From: Rhodopirellula sp.
GTDB taxonomy: Bacteria > Planctomycetota > Planctomycetia > Pirellulales > Pirellulaceae
Assembly (NCBI GenBank): GCA_002690925.1
Contig: NZGD01000103.1
Span: forward strand, 105,232-169,231
DNA: 64,000 bases
Direction: 5' to 3'
Part shown: positions 49,744 through 59,442 of the stretch, in pieces
How the letters are laid out: the number at the start of each line of letters is the position of its first letter
Numbering within the stretch: position 1 is the first letter of the stretch
Translations under genes and position numbers: made by a program
Notes under the pieces: model-generated
Told to the model about the DNA's origin: nothing
Seen by the model: the letters and a program-made list of their open reading frames with translations, nothing else
The model's database searches: none

Positions 49744-50814
49744 ATGAGTGCCCCTAATGCTGGTCCAGCCGATCCAACCCCAAGGCCTGAGACCGGCCAA
49801 GGCACGAAAAACTCAAAAAAAGCCGTAAAAAGCGGCACTATCCCTAATTCTCCGGGAATCACAACCACGGCTGACGTGGGTGAATTATCGAAGCGAATCA
49901 TCGGAAACGTTGAGCAGGCAATTGTTGGAAAACGCAAGCAATTGGTTTTGTCCTTGGTCACGTGGTTCAGCGGTGGCCATATTTTGCTTGAAGACGTCCC
50001 CGGGGTGGCAAAAACAATGCTTGCCCGAGCTCTTGCCAAAAGTGTCGGGTGCAAATTTAAAAGGGTCCAATGCACGCCCGACTTGTTACCAACGGATGTG
50101 ACCGGAACATCGATTTTCAACCAGAAGAAATCACAATTTGAGTTCCGACCGGGACCGGTTTTCACGCAGATTCTGCTGGCTGACGAGATCAACCGCGCGA
50201 CTCCTCGAACGCAGGCATCCCTCCTCGAAGCGATGGCTGAGGCGCGGGTCACCGTCGATGGCAACACACATGCCCTGCAGCCCCCGTTTGTGGTCATAGC
50301 AACTCAAAACCCGGTGGATCACGAAGGAACATTCCCGCTTCCGGAGGCTCAGCTTGACCGCTTCATGATGCGTTTCAGTCTCGGATACCCGTCCATGCAG
50401 GAAGAATTGCGGATGCTCGAATTGCTGCAGCACTCTCATCCCGTCGATCGACTCAAACCAGTCGCCGAGGCCAACGAAGTGGTGGCTGCCCAGCAAGTCA
50501 TCCGAATGGTCCACGTCGATCCACGCGTTCGTGAATACCTGTTGCAAATCATTTCACAAACACGACAACATGCCGACTTGGCCTTGGGCGGAAGTCCAAG
50601 AGCAACAATCTCGCTATTCCGCTGCTCGCAGGCAATGGCTGCAATTCGCGGCCGCGATTATGTCCTCCCGGATGACATCAAAAAAATCATCGCACCAGTC
50701 ATGAATCACCGCTTGATCGTTCGCCCCGAAAGTCGCCTCCGAAAGATCACCGGAGAGAAAGTAATCGAGGACATTGTTGGCGAAATCGCTGTTCCCACCA
50801 TCGAAGCGTCGTGA
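49744..50814 (+). CDS. moxR: MoxR-family AAA+ ATPase
   Basis: A 356-residue AAA+ chaperone-like ATPase. Walker A is modified as usual in the family (EDVPGVAKTMLARALA, near 78-93). Walker B is QILLADEINRA near 142-152, followed by the sensor region IATQNPVDHEGTFPLPEAQLDRF near 185-205. The first 40 residues are a low-complexity Lys/Ser/Pro linker. It ends 3 bp before a DUF58 gene, the standard MoxR partner, forming an operon. Such pairs help mature or insert metal or von Willebrand proteins, but the usual transglutaminase or VWA genes are not present here. Confidence 0.95.
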   Translation: MSAPNAGPADPTPRPETGQGTKNSKKAVKSGTIPNSPGITTTADVGELSKRIIGNVEQAIVGKRKQLVLSLVTWFSGGHILLEDVPGVAKTMLARALAKSVGCKFKRVQCTPDLLPTDVTGTSIFNQKKSQFEFRPGPVFTQILLADEINRATPRTQASLLEAMAEARVTVDGNTHALQPPFVVIATQNPVDHEGTFPLPEAQLDRFMMRFSLGYPSMQEELRMLELLQHSHPVDRLKPVAEANEVVAAQQVIRMVHVDPRVREYLLQIISQTRQHADLALGGSPRATISLFRCSQAMAAIRGRDYVLPDDIKKIIAPVMNHRLIVRPESRLRKITGEKVIEDIVGEIAVPTIEAS

Positions 50815-50817
50815 CGC

Positions 50818-52164
50818 ATGGATGATCCAAAGATCACCCCCGCATCTACGCCACGATTTGCAATCCTGGCTGGCATCAGCGGGCTACTATTGGCTGGAAT
50901 GATTTCGGGGGCTGCGTTGTGGATCATCACAGCCATTGCAGCTGGAATTTTGCTTTTGGTGAATTACTATCTCGCGAATACATGGTCGCGTTCAACCGTT
51001 GCCACTCGCGCCCATGGCGACCAGGAAGTGAAAATCGGGTCGCGGCTACCAGTCGAAATTCAACTAACCAATCAAAGTCGGATACCAGTTTTGTGGTTAC
51101 TTGTTGAAGACTTGCTTCCCGCATGGGCTACTGTTTTCAATCCACCCACACTGCAAGTCGAGGGACAAAGGATCCAGGTTCTGCTAATCGGTGCTGGAAA
51201 AACATGTTCACTCAGCTACGAAATTAAGTGCAATCGAAGAGGTTACTTCCAGATTGGTCCGACTGTGATGGAAACAGGCGACCTGATGGGCATGTATCGT
51301 CGCTATCGAGTTGGTACACAACCACAATACGTCACGGTACTCCCCAACATCGTGGCATTGAGTTCGTATGAAATCGGATCACGTCGCCCCATTGGTGAAA
51401 TCCGCATGCGTGAAAATATCATGGATGACCCCACACGCCTGCGTGGGATTCGTCAGTGGCAACCAGGCGATCCGATGCGTAGTGTCCACTGGGCAGCAAC
51501 TGCACGAACCGGCACTTTGCATAGCAAGATCTACGAACCCTCCTCGATCGTAGGTGCTACTCTGATTCTCGATCTGCACGCCAGCAGTAATCCAGAGAAA
51601 CACGAACCCATGAGATGCGATCTTGCTATCACGGCGGCAGCATCAATCGCCAATTCCCTTCACGACGTGAATGAGCCAATTGGTCTGGCCACAAATGGTC
51701 GCGATGCGGCAGATCGTATTCGCTTGGAAGGCTGGGTCGGGGACCACCGTGTCCGAGGAGATGCTCAGTCGTCGGCATCCATGCGTGATGAGAACGAAAG
51801 ACTCAGGCCTGTCATCATGCCTCCTGAACGTGGCCCTATCCAATTCAAGCAAATGGTACGAACCCTGGCACGCTTGGAACGCTCCGATGGTCTGACGCTT
51901 GCCGAATTGCTGGTCGAGTGCGAGTCACAGCTTTCGGCGGACACAACGCTTTTAGTGTTGCTGCAGCAATGCTCCGCTGAATCCATGGGCGCGATGCTGG
52001 ATCTACAAAGACGGGGGAGGGCAGTCGCGGCGATCGTCAATACTCACGACATTAACGACTACTCTGATATCGCTGGACCACTGATTGCCGCCAGAATCCC
52101 CACATTCCATCTTGGCACAGAAGAAACCATCGTGGACGTCTGCCGAGAAACCTTGCTGCGATAA
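50818..52164 (+). CDS. DUF58 domain protein, membrane-anchored
   Basis: A 448-residue protein with two N-terminal transmembrane helices (about 13-29 and 30-47) and a cytoplasmic part carrying the DUF58 signature RLRGIRQWQPGDPMRSVHWAATARTGTLHSKIYEP near residues 202-240. The domain adopts a VWA-like fold. It is the partner of the MoxR ATPase 3 bp upstream and its start nearly abuts that stop, so the two are almost certainly co-translated. It lies tail to tail with tyrS, 58 bp away. Confidence 0.93.
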   Translation: MDDPKITPASTPRFAILAGISGLLLAGMISGAALWIITAIAAGILLLVNYYLANTWSRSTVATRAHGDQEVKIGSRLPVEIQLTNQSRIPVLWLLVEDLLPAWATVFNPPTLQVEGQRIQVLLIGAGKTCSLSYEIKCNRRGYFQIGPTVMETGDLMGMYRRYRVGTQPQYVTVLPNIVALSSYEIGSRRPIGEIRMRENIMDDPTRLRGIRQWQPGDPMRSVHWAATARTGTLHSKIYEPSSIVGATLILDLHASSNPEKHEPMRCDLAITAAASIANSLHDVNEPIGLATNGRDAADRIRLEGWVGDHRVRGDAQSSASMRDENERLRPVIMPPERGPIQFKQMVRTLARLERSDGLTLAELLVECESQLSADTTLLVLLQQCSAESMGAMLDLQRRGRAVAAIVNTHDINDYSDIAGPLIAARIPTFHLGTEETIVDVCRETLLR

Positions 52165-52222
52165 CAAATCGCGGGTAAAGAACCATCCTAACAGTCAAGT
52201 TGCATCACTCACCGCGCAAGCT

Positions 52223-53533
52223 TCAGACGAAACGCAATAAGGCATAGTTCTTCTTTCCTTTTCGGATGACCATCACCGTTTCACTCGCAAGGTCAGCCGA
52301 AGTCAGGCGTTGTTTTTCGTCACTTGCACGAATGTTATTCACATAAACACCACCTTCTTTGACTGCTCGTCGTGCCTCACCACCACTGCTGGCCAACTTC
52401 GCGTCCTGCAACGCCTGAACAATCCAGTAGCCTTCACCCTCTAGCACGTCGCGTGTCACTTCCTGACTGGGAACGTCAGCAAATATTTCACTTAGGCTGG
52501 CATCAGTTTGAACGCCAATTTCGCCGCCAAAGAGCATTTTGGAAGCTCTCAACGCATTCGCCAGCCCATCTTGCCCGTGGACGAATTCCGTCAACCATTC
52601 AGCGAGTCGATTCTGCGCGGTTCGCCGACCAGGGTCCGACTCAGTTGCCTCATTGAGTTCGTCGTACTCAGCACGCTCGATTTCGGTCAAATAGGCAATG
52701 CATCGCATCACATCTGCATCATCAACATTGCGCCAATATTGATAAAACTGGTAGGGACTGGTGCGTGCGGGATCCAACCAGATCGCTCCACTCTCAGTCT
52801 TGCCCATCTTCCGACCATCACTGGTGGTCAATAAGGGCGCTGTAATTCCGAAGAGTTGCTTGCCCAACATTCTCCGTCCAAGATCAATCCCAGCGGTGAT
52901 ATTGCCCCACTGATCGCTACCACCGGCCTGAATAAGACAGCCATGCTCTCGCGACAGATGCACAAAGTCGTAGGCTTGCAAAAGCATATAACTGAATTCG
53001 GTGTAGCTTAGTCCAGATTCACTCTCAAGACGTGACCGAACCGACTCCTTGCCCATCATGGCACCAACGGGAAAGCTCTTGCCAACGTCGCGAAGAAATT
53101 CAAGGTACGAATAGCCCCTCATCCACTCAAAATTATTCAACAAGAGGGCGTGGTTGGATACTTTACCACCATCATCACCACCTTCATCTCCGAAGTCGAG
53201 AAACCGGCGCATCTGGGCTGCAACCCCATCCACATTCTTTTGCAATTGCTCAGCAGACAGGAGATTGCGTTCTTCACTTTTCCCACTGGGATCACCGATC
53301 ATACCTGTTGCGCCACCCACCAGGGCAATGGGACGGTGTCCAGCTTTTTGAAACCGCCGCAACATCATCAACTGCATCATACTGCCAACATGCAGCGAGT
53401 CTGCAGTGGGATCAAATCCGATGTAGACAGTTTGTGTTGAACTGGCGAGCAATTTTCCCAGCCCGTCGTCGTCGGTGCACTGGTGGACCAGGCCACGCCA
53501 ATTCAATTCTTCAAGCAAATTATGTTCGGGCAT
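52223..53533 (-). CDS. tyrS: Tyrosyl-tRNA synthetase
   Basis: Charges tRNA-Tyr. The protein has 436 residues from the ATG at 53533; an upstream TTG would overlap ispD. The class I motifs are present: the HIGH box as HVGS (FDPTADSLHVGSMMQL, near 40-55), GGATGMIGDPSGKSEER, the tyrosine-binding QAGGSDQWGNI, and the KMSKS box as KMGKT near 235. A C-terminal S4-like RNA-binding domain (about 370-436) ends in GKKNYALLRF. It follows ispD with a 4-bp gap, so the two are likely co-transcribed. I see no T-box leader. Confidence 0.97.
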   Translation of the reverse strand: MPEHNLLEELNWRGLVHQCTDDDGLGKLLASSTQTVYIGFDPTADSLHVGSMMQLMMLRRFQKAGHRPIALVGGATGMIGDPSGKSEERNLLSAEQLQKNVDGVAAQMRRFLDFGDEGGDDGGKVSNHALLLNNFEWMRGYSYLEFLRDVGKSFPVGAMMGKESVRSRLESESGLSYTEFSYMLLQAYDFVHLSREHGCLIQAGGSDQWGNITAGIDLGRRMLGKQLFGITAPLLTTSDGRKMGKTESGAIWLDPARTSPYQFYQYWRNVDDADVMRCIAYLTEIERAEYDELNEATESDPGRRTAQNRLAEWLTEFVHGQDGLANALRASKMLFGGEIGVQTDASLSEIFADVPSQEVTRDVLEGEGYWIVQALQDAKLASSGGEARRAVKEGGVYVNNIRASDEKQRLTSADLASETVMVIRKGKKNYALLRFV

Positions 53534-53537
53534 TTTT

Positions 53538-54269
53538 TTATTTGGATTGATGAAGCTGAGTGGCAAGGATCGCCTCGGCCACAGACAAATCTTCGGGGTA
53601 AGTAATTTTCAGGTTATCTGCAGATCCTTGCACCAAGGTGACCTCGTGCCCCATTCTCTCGACCAATTGCGCGTCGTCTGTCGCGGGGCGTCCATTGTGC
53701 TTCTGATAGGCCTGTCTCAACAACCCGATGCGAAAAACCTGAGGAGTGAGTGCAAGCCACAGTTCACGGCGATCAACGGTCCGGCTACCCCCACTTTCCA
53801 AAGTCCCACGTTTCACCGTACCCGGCACAGGCGTTGCAAGAATCGCAGCCCCTGTCTGCTGAGCAGCAGCAAAAACAGCAGCCATATCCTTTGGACGAAT
53901 CAAGGGACGAGCAGCATCGTGGATCGCAACCCATTCCACCAAGGAATCATCTGCCAGATGATCGAGTCCGGCTTGCACACTGTCAGTGCGTTCGCTGCCG
54001 CCTAAAACCAATTCGACGCCCAACTGGTCAATCATCGACGCGTAGCGATTTCTAAACATTGCCTCATCGAGTTGCGAAACCACCAACACAACACGTCCCA
54101 CTGATTTGGAGTCGGCTAAACGTGATGCAGCATGAAACCAGAGAGGTTTTCCCGCAAGCTCTGCGAATAATTTATTGCTGGCAGCACCAAACCGTTGCCC
54201 GCTACCAGCTGCAGGCAGAATCGCAGCAATGGAATCTGGCTTAGAAATGATTTGATCAGGTGCTGGCAT
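53538..54269 (-). CDS. ispD: 2-C-methyl-D-erythritol 4-phosphate cytidylyltransferase
   Basis: Third enzyme of the MEP isoprenoid pathway, which joins CTP to methylerythritol phosphate. The 243-residue protein has the nucleotide-binding loop AAILPAAGSGQRFGAASNK near 15-33, where the Arg and Lys bind CTP, plus VLGGSERTDSVQAGL near 88-102 and the conserved HDAARPLI near 118-125. It also has PVPGTVKR, TPQVFR and ATDDAQLVE further on. The length is normal. It lies between ftsK (138 bp upstream) and tyrS (4 bp downstream) on the same strand. Confidence 0.96.
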   Translation of the reverse strand: MPAPDQIISKPDSIAAILPAAGSGQRFGAASNKLFAELAGKPLWFHAASRLADSKSVGRVVLVVSQLDEAMFRNRYASMIDQLGVELVLGGSERTDSVQAGLDHLADDSLVEWVAIHDAARPLIRPKDMAAVFAAAQQTGAAILATPVPGTVKRGTLESGGSRTVDRRELWLALTPQVFRIGLLRQAYQKHNGRPATDDAQLVERMGHEVTLVQGSADNLKITYPEDLSVAEAILATQLHQSK

Positions 54270-54406
54270 GAAGAAAACGATTACTGCGAGACGTTTTGAA
54301 ATGGTGCCGAAATATCAGCAGCAGAGATCGGTATAACAGCGTGAGTGCATGGTTACAAGCAAGCCACAGCAGATGTTTCGGGCAGGACAACACTTTGCAC
54401 ACCATT

Positions 54407-57199
54407 TTACTCGCAATCTTCGTACTCTTCTTCATCCTCGTCGTCCTCATACTCATCTTCATCGCACTCAGAATCGACTTGCTCATCTTCGTTTTCGTCA
54501 TCTTCATCGTATTCAGATTCGTCATCATCTTCATCGACTTGGTCTTCATCAGCGACTTTCTGGGCTGCCTCAACCCGACTTTCATCATGCTCCTCGATCT
54601 CCTCTTCCTCTTCAACATCGAGCCCCTGCATTGCCTGCCACTGAGCCATGGTCATGACCACTTCTCTCGCCTTACTTCCGTTGTAGTCACCCACGATCCC
54701 ATCTTCGGCCATGAAGTCAATCAGTTTGGCGGCACGACCATACCCGATCCCCAAGCAACGTTGCAGTAACGAACATGACCCACGACCTTCGCGAATGACG
54801 ACTTCGATCGCGCTGTCATAAAGTTCATCTCTTTTCTTGATCTGCTCCATCGACGTGCCATCCGCCCCGTCTCCTTCCTCTTCGACCTTGAGTTCCATCA
54901 ACTCACCAACAAAGTTCTGCTCTCCCTTACTGCAGTGGTCGCAAATGGTGTCAATTTCGTCATCCGAAAGAAACGTACCCTGACCACGAATTAACGTGCT
55001 GGTTCCAGGCCACAGGAACAACATATCGCCATTGCCGAGCAATTTGTCGGCCCCATTTTCATCAAGCACAACGCGGCTATCGGTCTTACTGGCGACTTGG
55101 AAACTGAGACGGGCAGGCAAGTTACTTTTGATCAAACCGGTGATCACATCGACCGTTGGTTTTTGAGTTGCAAGAATCAAGTGGATTCCAACGGCACGAC
55201 TTTTCTGGGCAAGTCGAATGATATGCTGCTCAACATCCTTGCCAGCCGTCATCATCAAATCAGCCATCTCATCGGCGACGATGACGATAAACGGGAGTTT
55301 TTCGGGCACGTCTTTGGTGGCGTCTGCCTCATCAATTTCGAGGCGTCGCATGATTTCTTCACGACCCAAATCATTGAAGCTGTTGATGTGGCGAACCCCC
55401 ACTTTAGCCAGCAGCGAGTATCGCTCCTCCATTTTTTCTACCGCCCAGGCCAGAATCGCTTCCGCCTTTTTCATGTCTGTGATCACAGGATGCATCAGGT
55501 GCGGCAAACGCCCATAACCACTTAGCTCAACCATTTTCGGGTCGATCATCAACATACGGACCTCGTCAGGTCTGCAGCACATCAGCACCGAGGTAATGAT
55601 CGCGTTGAGACAAACACTTTTACCTGTACCTGTTCGACCGGCAATGAGCAGGTGTGGCATTTTTGCCAAATCGACGACCATCGGATTTCCGGAGACATCC
55701 TTGCCGAGGAATACCGGAATGTTCATCTTCGCTGATCGCGTGTCTGATTCCTCGATCACATCGCGGAGTCGCACTGCCTGTCGCGTCTCATTGGGAACCT
55801 CAATCCCTACGGTGTTCTTACCCGGGATCGGTGCCACAATCCGAACACTGGGAACACGCAAAGCTATCGCAAGATCATCAGCAAGCCCGGTTATTTTACT
55901 CAACCGCAGTCCAGCTTCCAGTTCGATTTCATACTGCGCGATGACAGGCCCAGTCTCAATCTCGACCACTCGAATATTGAAGCCGAAATCGCGAAAGGTT
56001 TCCTCCAACACATGAGCTTTGCGACGCACTTCATGAAGCTGCTCTTCGTAACAAATATCATCGCTCTGCTCGAGCAATTCGATGCTTGGCAAACGGTAAT
56101 CTTCCATACCACCGGGCAGCGACTCATTCATGTCCTCGAACATGTTCTCAGTTGATTCAGATTTATTCTTGCGTTTGGGAACCTTTACTTTGGGCTGTGA
56201 CAGGTTATGCGAATCATCTTTTCTTACCGTATGTTTTTCATTTCGGATGTCCAACTCCCGCTCGGTGGATTCACTGGAACCAGCGTCGGCATCATCCCAA
56301 TCTTCTTCCTCGTCGTCGTAGCTTTCTTCAACGAATTCTTCCTCGACCTCCTCATCGTCTGCGGCTTCCACCTCGCGATCAGCTGTCTTCGACTTTTTCT
56401 TGGGCTGACGAAACTTGATGGTGGGTTCACCACGAGCAGCCTGCTGTGAATCTACACCGACATCACCTTCGTGATCATCATCTCCATCTCCGTCGATCTT
56501 GATGGGTTCCTCTAAATCAGTGAACGGACGCCGACGCCGAGGAGCAGGCAAAGCACTTGCTGCTCGCTTCCATCCCGTCTTGGAAACCTTGTGACCCTTC
56601 TTCAATATTTGCTTGCTCGCATAAAGCAAGGCGTAATCACTGGTCATCAAAGTGCCAACCAGAAAAAGAGTCAATGTCAAGATCCACGCACCGGCTGGTG
56701 CAAAGTGTTCAAGCAGCCAGGTTGATGTCATCGCACCGAGAAATCCACCACCGCCAACCACAGGCAAGCCAGAAGCCTGAAGCGGCAACATTGCACCACC
56801 TGTGGCAACCGCGATGACAATGATCGTGCCCCCCAAAGATCGCAGCACGGGTGCATTCAAATTACCTCGTAACATCACCGCGGTAGCGACACCACCCAAA
56901 GCACCAATCACTATCGCTGAGGCAACACCTAAAGCATCCAGCAACAACGACGACAACAACGCACCCCAATAACCACATGCATTGGTAATGCTGGCATTGG
57001 GCGGAAATATCGTGGCGTCAGGAGTGTAAAACTCGCTGATGGGCCAAATTGGTGTATCGAGCGGATCCGCCGCGTTGTGGGTAACGAGTGATACAGTCAA
57101 AATCAGCGTAAAAGCGATCAGTACAAGCGCGCAGATATCGCGAACGAGATTTGGTTTCCGTTCCAATTCAACGGTTTCGTCTATCGAGGCAGCCGACAT
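54407..57199 (-). CDS. ftsK: DNA translocase FtsK/SpoIIIE with acidic C-terminal tail
   Basis: A chromosome-segregation motor at the division site. The protein has 930 residues from the ATG at 57199; a TTG 12 bp upstream is less likely. The N-terminus has about four or five transmembrane helices (25-210), followed by an acidic, Lys-rich linker (about 220-370). The alpha-beta motor contains GKNTVGIEVPN, the Walker A LIAGRTGTGKSVCLNAI near 520, MLMIDPKMVELSGY, and the Walker B VIVADEMADLMM. The winged-helix gamma domain is present (LLQRCLGIGYGRAAKLIDFM near 815-835). Beyond it lies an unusual tail of about 75 residues, mostly Asp and Glu. Confidence 0.96.
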   Translation of the reverse strand: MSAASIDETVELERKPNLVRDICALVLIAFTLILTVSLVTHNAADPLDTPIWPISEFYTPDATIFPPNASITNACGYWGALLSSLLLDALGVASAIVIGALGGVATAVMLRGNLNAPVLRSLGGTIIVIAVATGGAMLPLQASGLPVVGGGGFLGAMTSTWLLEHFAPAGAWILTLTLFLVGTLMTSDYALLYASKQILKKGHKVSKTGWKRAASALPAPRRRRPFTDLEEPIKIDGDGDDDHEGDVGVDSQQAARGEPTIKFRQPKKKSKTADREVEAADDEEVEEEFVEESYDDEEEDWDDADAGSSESTERELDIRNEKHTVRKDDSHNLSQPKVKVPKRKNKSESTENMFEDMNESLPGGMEDYRLPSIELLEQSDDICYEEQLHEVRRKAHVLEETFRDFGFNIRVVEIETGPVIAQYEIELEAGLRLSKITGLADDLAIALRVPSVRIVAPIPGKNTVGIEVPNETRQAVRLRDVIEESDTRSAKMNIPVFLGKDVSGNPMVVDLAKMPHLLIAGRTGTGKSVCLNAIITSVLMCCRPDEVRMLMIDPKMVELSGYGRLPHLMHPVITDMKKAEAILAWAVEKMEERYSLLAKVGVRHINSFNDLGREEIMRRLEIDEADATKDVPEKLPFIVIVADEMADLMMTAGKDVEQHIIRLAQKSRAVGIHLILATQKPTVDVITGLIKSNLPARLSFQVASKTDSRVVLDENGADKLLGNGDMLFLWPGTSTLIRGQGTFLSDDEIDTICDHCSKGEQNFVGELMELKVEEEGDGADGTSMEQIKKRDELYDSAIEVVIREGRGSCSLLQRCLGIGYGRAAKLIDFMAEDGIVGDYNGSKAREVVMTMAQWQAMQGLDVEEEEEIEEHDESRVEAAQKVADEDQVDEDDDESEYDEDDENEDEQVDSECDEDEYEDDEDEEEYEDCE

Positions 57200-57452
57200 G
57201 CATGCGCGCAAATTGAGTAGAGAGAGTCCAACTTCTCTTAAAATCGGCTGTTTATGTCATCGCTTGACAGCAGGAAGCCACAAATCGTTGCAACCTCTAC
57301 AACCGTCAAAGCCAACCACGCAACCGAGCTCACCCAGTTCCACTTCCCAACCAGTCGCTGCAAACCAGTAACGTCTTAACCAGCGGCAACTTCACTCCAG
57401 CAAGTGCGACTGATTTAAATTTCGCGAAGGCTTGACAGACCCCTGATCAAAA

Positions 57453-57872
57453 TCAGCCTTCGTAATGAAAGTCGATCGGGGCGTGAATATCAGCATGCAA
57501 GCTTTGATGGACGGGGCATTTTCTGGCAGCCGCTTCCATTCGTGTCCGCAAGTCCATGTCAGGGACAGCATTTGCGGGAATCGTAACCACCGTTCGCAGC
57601 GTGCCAATTCGACGCACTGGCGCAGTTATCATTTCCTTTGTCACATGAATCCGCGTGCCTTCCAAATCGACATCATGCCGTTCAGCAACCAGACCAAGGA
57701 TGGTCATTACACAGGTGCCCAACGCCGTAGCCACCAAATCGGTTGGTGAAAACGACTCTCCCTTACCGCCATTATCGGTCGGAGCATCTGTACTGAGCTT
57801 CTGACCGCTGGGCCCGTGGGTTGCTTCACAACGAAGTTGCCCGGTGTATCCGATATTGATTTCAACAGCCAT
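57453..57872 (-). CDS. OsmC-family peroxiredoxin-like protein
   Basis: A 139-residue cytoplasmic protein. Family motifs: SFSPTDLVATALGTCVMTILGL (about 41-62), with the first catalytic Cys in GTC near 54, and EAAARKCPVHQSLH near 113-126, with the second Cys. This is the Cys pair used by OsmC/Ohr proteins to reduce organic hydroperoxides. The closest group looks like the YhfA/OsmC type rather than Ohr, which is tentative. It stands 152 bp downstream of the adenosine-kinase gene's stop, in the same direction. An 11-bp direct repeat (57975-57985, 57992-58002) lies about 100-130 bp upstream of its start. Confidence 0.92.
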   Translation of the reverse strand: MAVEINIGYTGQLRCEATHGPSGQKLSTDAPTDNGGKGESFSPTDLVATALGTCVMTILGLVAERHDVDLEGTRIHVTKEMITAPVRRIGTLRTVVTIPANAVPDMDLRTRMEAAARKCPVHQSLHADIHAPIDFHYEG

Positions 57873-58024
57873 CTGCGACGTACTCTGGTTCTATTCAGGG
57901 GTCTCGAATTTGAAAAACACTGACCATTGAAAGCCAGTTCAATGATGATTAGTGAACTGACAATACCGGCCATGACAATGCATCGATAATCACAATGCAT
58001 CGGTTCAAGTCAAGGGTCCGTGAC

Positions 58025-59017
58025 TCAGCCCATATTGGCGAAATCAGCAACCTCTTGGGGTGTAAACTTATTCTCCAAACGGGCACCCATTTGAGAGACA
58101 ATTCTGGCAGCGGCGTGTGATGCAAGATGCCCTGCCTGCTGCCAACCCATTCCATTGGTGATGCCATACAGCAATGCCCCGGCATACATGTCACCCGCCC
58201 CGGTGGTATCGATGGCTTTCGCAGCGGCTCCTTCAATCGGCAACGCTTCGCCACCATGCATGATGAGGGAACCTTTGTCCCCCAATGTGAGCGCCACGTT
58301 CTCAACATGCTCGTGGATTCTTGCAGCACATTGCGCTGGATCCGTTTCGTTAGTCAGACTTTTTGCTTCTTCCTCATTGCAAAAGAACAAATCGACTGGC
58401 CCGCGAACAAGATCCCAGATTTCATCGCGAATCATGTTCACAAGAAAGGGATCAGAGGCTGTCAAAGCAACTTTAACACCGGCTTGTTTCGCGAGGTCCA
58501 TCGCACGATACGCTGCTGCCTTGGTGGTTTCCCCCGTCAGCAAGTAACCTTCGACATAAACATACTTCGAAGATTCAACGAGTGCCTGCTCGATATCATC
58601 TTCTGTCAGCGTGGCGGATGCACCCAAATGCGTCAGCATTGTTCGCTGTGCATCATCTGTGATTAGCACGGCACAAGTTCCAGTACTGCTGCTGGCGGGT
58701 TTGACATCGATTCCAATGCCTAGCTCTCGCATGTCGCTGAGGAAAAACGACCCAATCTCATCATCGCCGACCTTACCGACATAAGCAGCAGAACCACCCA
58801 GGTCAGCCAAAGCCACGATCGTGTTCGCGGCAGAACCGCCCGCACAACGGTGCAGAGGCGAGCCGCCAAGCTTGCTCAACACACCCGACTGCTGTTCCTC
58901 ATCGACCAAGGTCATCACGCCCTTCTCGATTTTCAGCTCTTCCAACACCTGATCCGCGACTTGCGTCTGAATGTCGACCAGGGCATTACCAACTCCGTAA
59001 ACGTCTATCTCAGCCAT
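58025..59017 (-). CDS. PfkB-family sugar/nucleoside kinase, adenosine-kinase-like
   Basis: A 330-residue ribokinase-fold enzyme. The N-terminus reads [12 protein letters not shown], the opening typical of the adenosine-kinase subgroup, then [18 protein letters not shown] near 60-77, the PfkB signature 1. The catalytic and ATP site is [17 protein letters not shown] near 270-286, where the Asp in GAGD is the base. Phosphorylation of adenosine to AMP is the best guess; a ribose or fructose substrate is possible. The ATG at 59017 was chosen over a TTG two codons upstream. It is divergent from rpsD across a structured 546-bp region. Confidence 0.9.
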   Translation of the reverse strand: MAEIDVYGVGNALVDIQTQVADQVLEELKIEKGVMTLVDEEQQSGVLSKLGGSPLHRCAGGSAANTIVALADLGGSAAYVGKVGDDEIGSFFLSDMRELGIGIDVKPASSSTGTCAVLITDDAQRTMLTHLGASATLTEDDIEQALVESSKYVYVEGYLLTGETTKAAAYRAMDLAKQAGVKVALTASDPFLVNMIRDEIWDLVRGPVDLFFCNEEEAKSLTNETDPAQCAARIHEHVENVALTLGDKGSLIMHGGEALPIEGAAAKAIDTTGAGDMYAGALLYGITNGMGWQQAGHLASHAAARIVSQMGARLENKFTPQEVADFANMG

Positions 59018-59057
59018 TTTCAATCGCCTGTGGATTGTGAGTTTTGTTGAATTTCAT

Positions 59058-59140
59058 TGGGTATCGGGGTTCCCCTACGGCAGTTTGTTCGCGGCCATGG
59101 CCCCCGGCAATGGGTCCCGACAAACTGTCGCAGATACCCA
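59058..59140 (+). ncRNA. Candidate structured RNA or palindromic element
   Basis: An outer stem TGGGTATC (59058-59065) pairs with GATACCCA (59133-59140). Inside lie a GGGG-TT-CCCC mini-hairpin (59066-59075) and a 12-bp stem (59078-59089 with 59119-59130) that encloses a further CCAT/ATGG pairing. Two pairs in the 12-bp stem are G-U wobbles only if the plus strand is transcribed; on the minus strand they become C-A mismatches. This favours a plus-strand RNA, perhaps in the rpsD leader. A REP-like DNA repeat is the alternative. Confidence 0.4.
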
Positions 59141-59419
59141 CAATCACGGTGGAAAACAGCGACCATGAATGGTGGTGATAACCTGTCCTTGGCCTGCTGC
59201 CGGTCGATCAGCCCGCGTCGGCGAACCAAGGTAGTCGAAGCGAGTTCCAGCAGAAAGGAGATCAAGGACGCAAAGAGATGCATCAGCATTCGGGCATCCC
59301 CGCTGGACCGCATGACGTTTTTTCATGCTCAAAACGGTGGTTCTTGGCCTGCTTCCTATTGCCAAAATCATCCTTTCCAGCGACACTTGCGGGCTGAAAG
59401 AAATCCAGCATGCGACCAG

Positions 59420-59442
59420 ATGGCCTCGATTGTCGAGGCCAT
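59420..59442 (+). other. Perfect 10-bp hairpin upstream of rpsD
   Basis: ATGGCCTCGA and TCGAGGCCAT are exact inverted repeats separated by TTG, about 120 bp upstream of the rpsD start. No T-run follows on either strand, so an ordinary intrinsic terminator is unlikely. A leader element or a protein-binding palindrome fits better. Confidence 0.45.

Noticed and set aside
54270..54770. Plus-strand frames of about 100-157 codons over the end of ftsK, some Ser-rich or hydrophobic
   Set aside because: They are shadows of the repetitive Asp/Glu codons of the FtsK tail read on the other strand.
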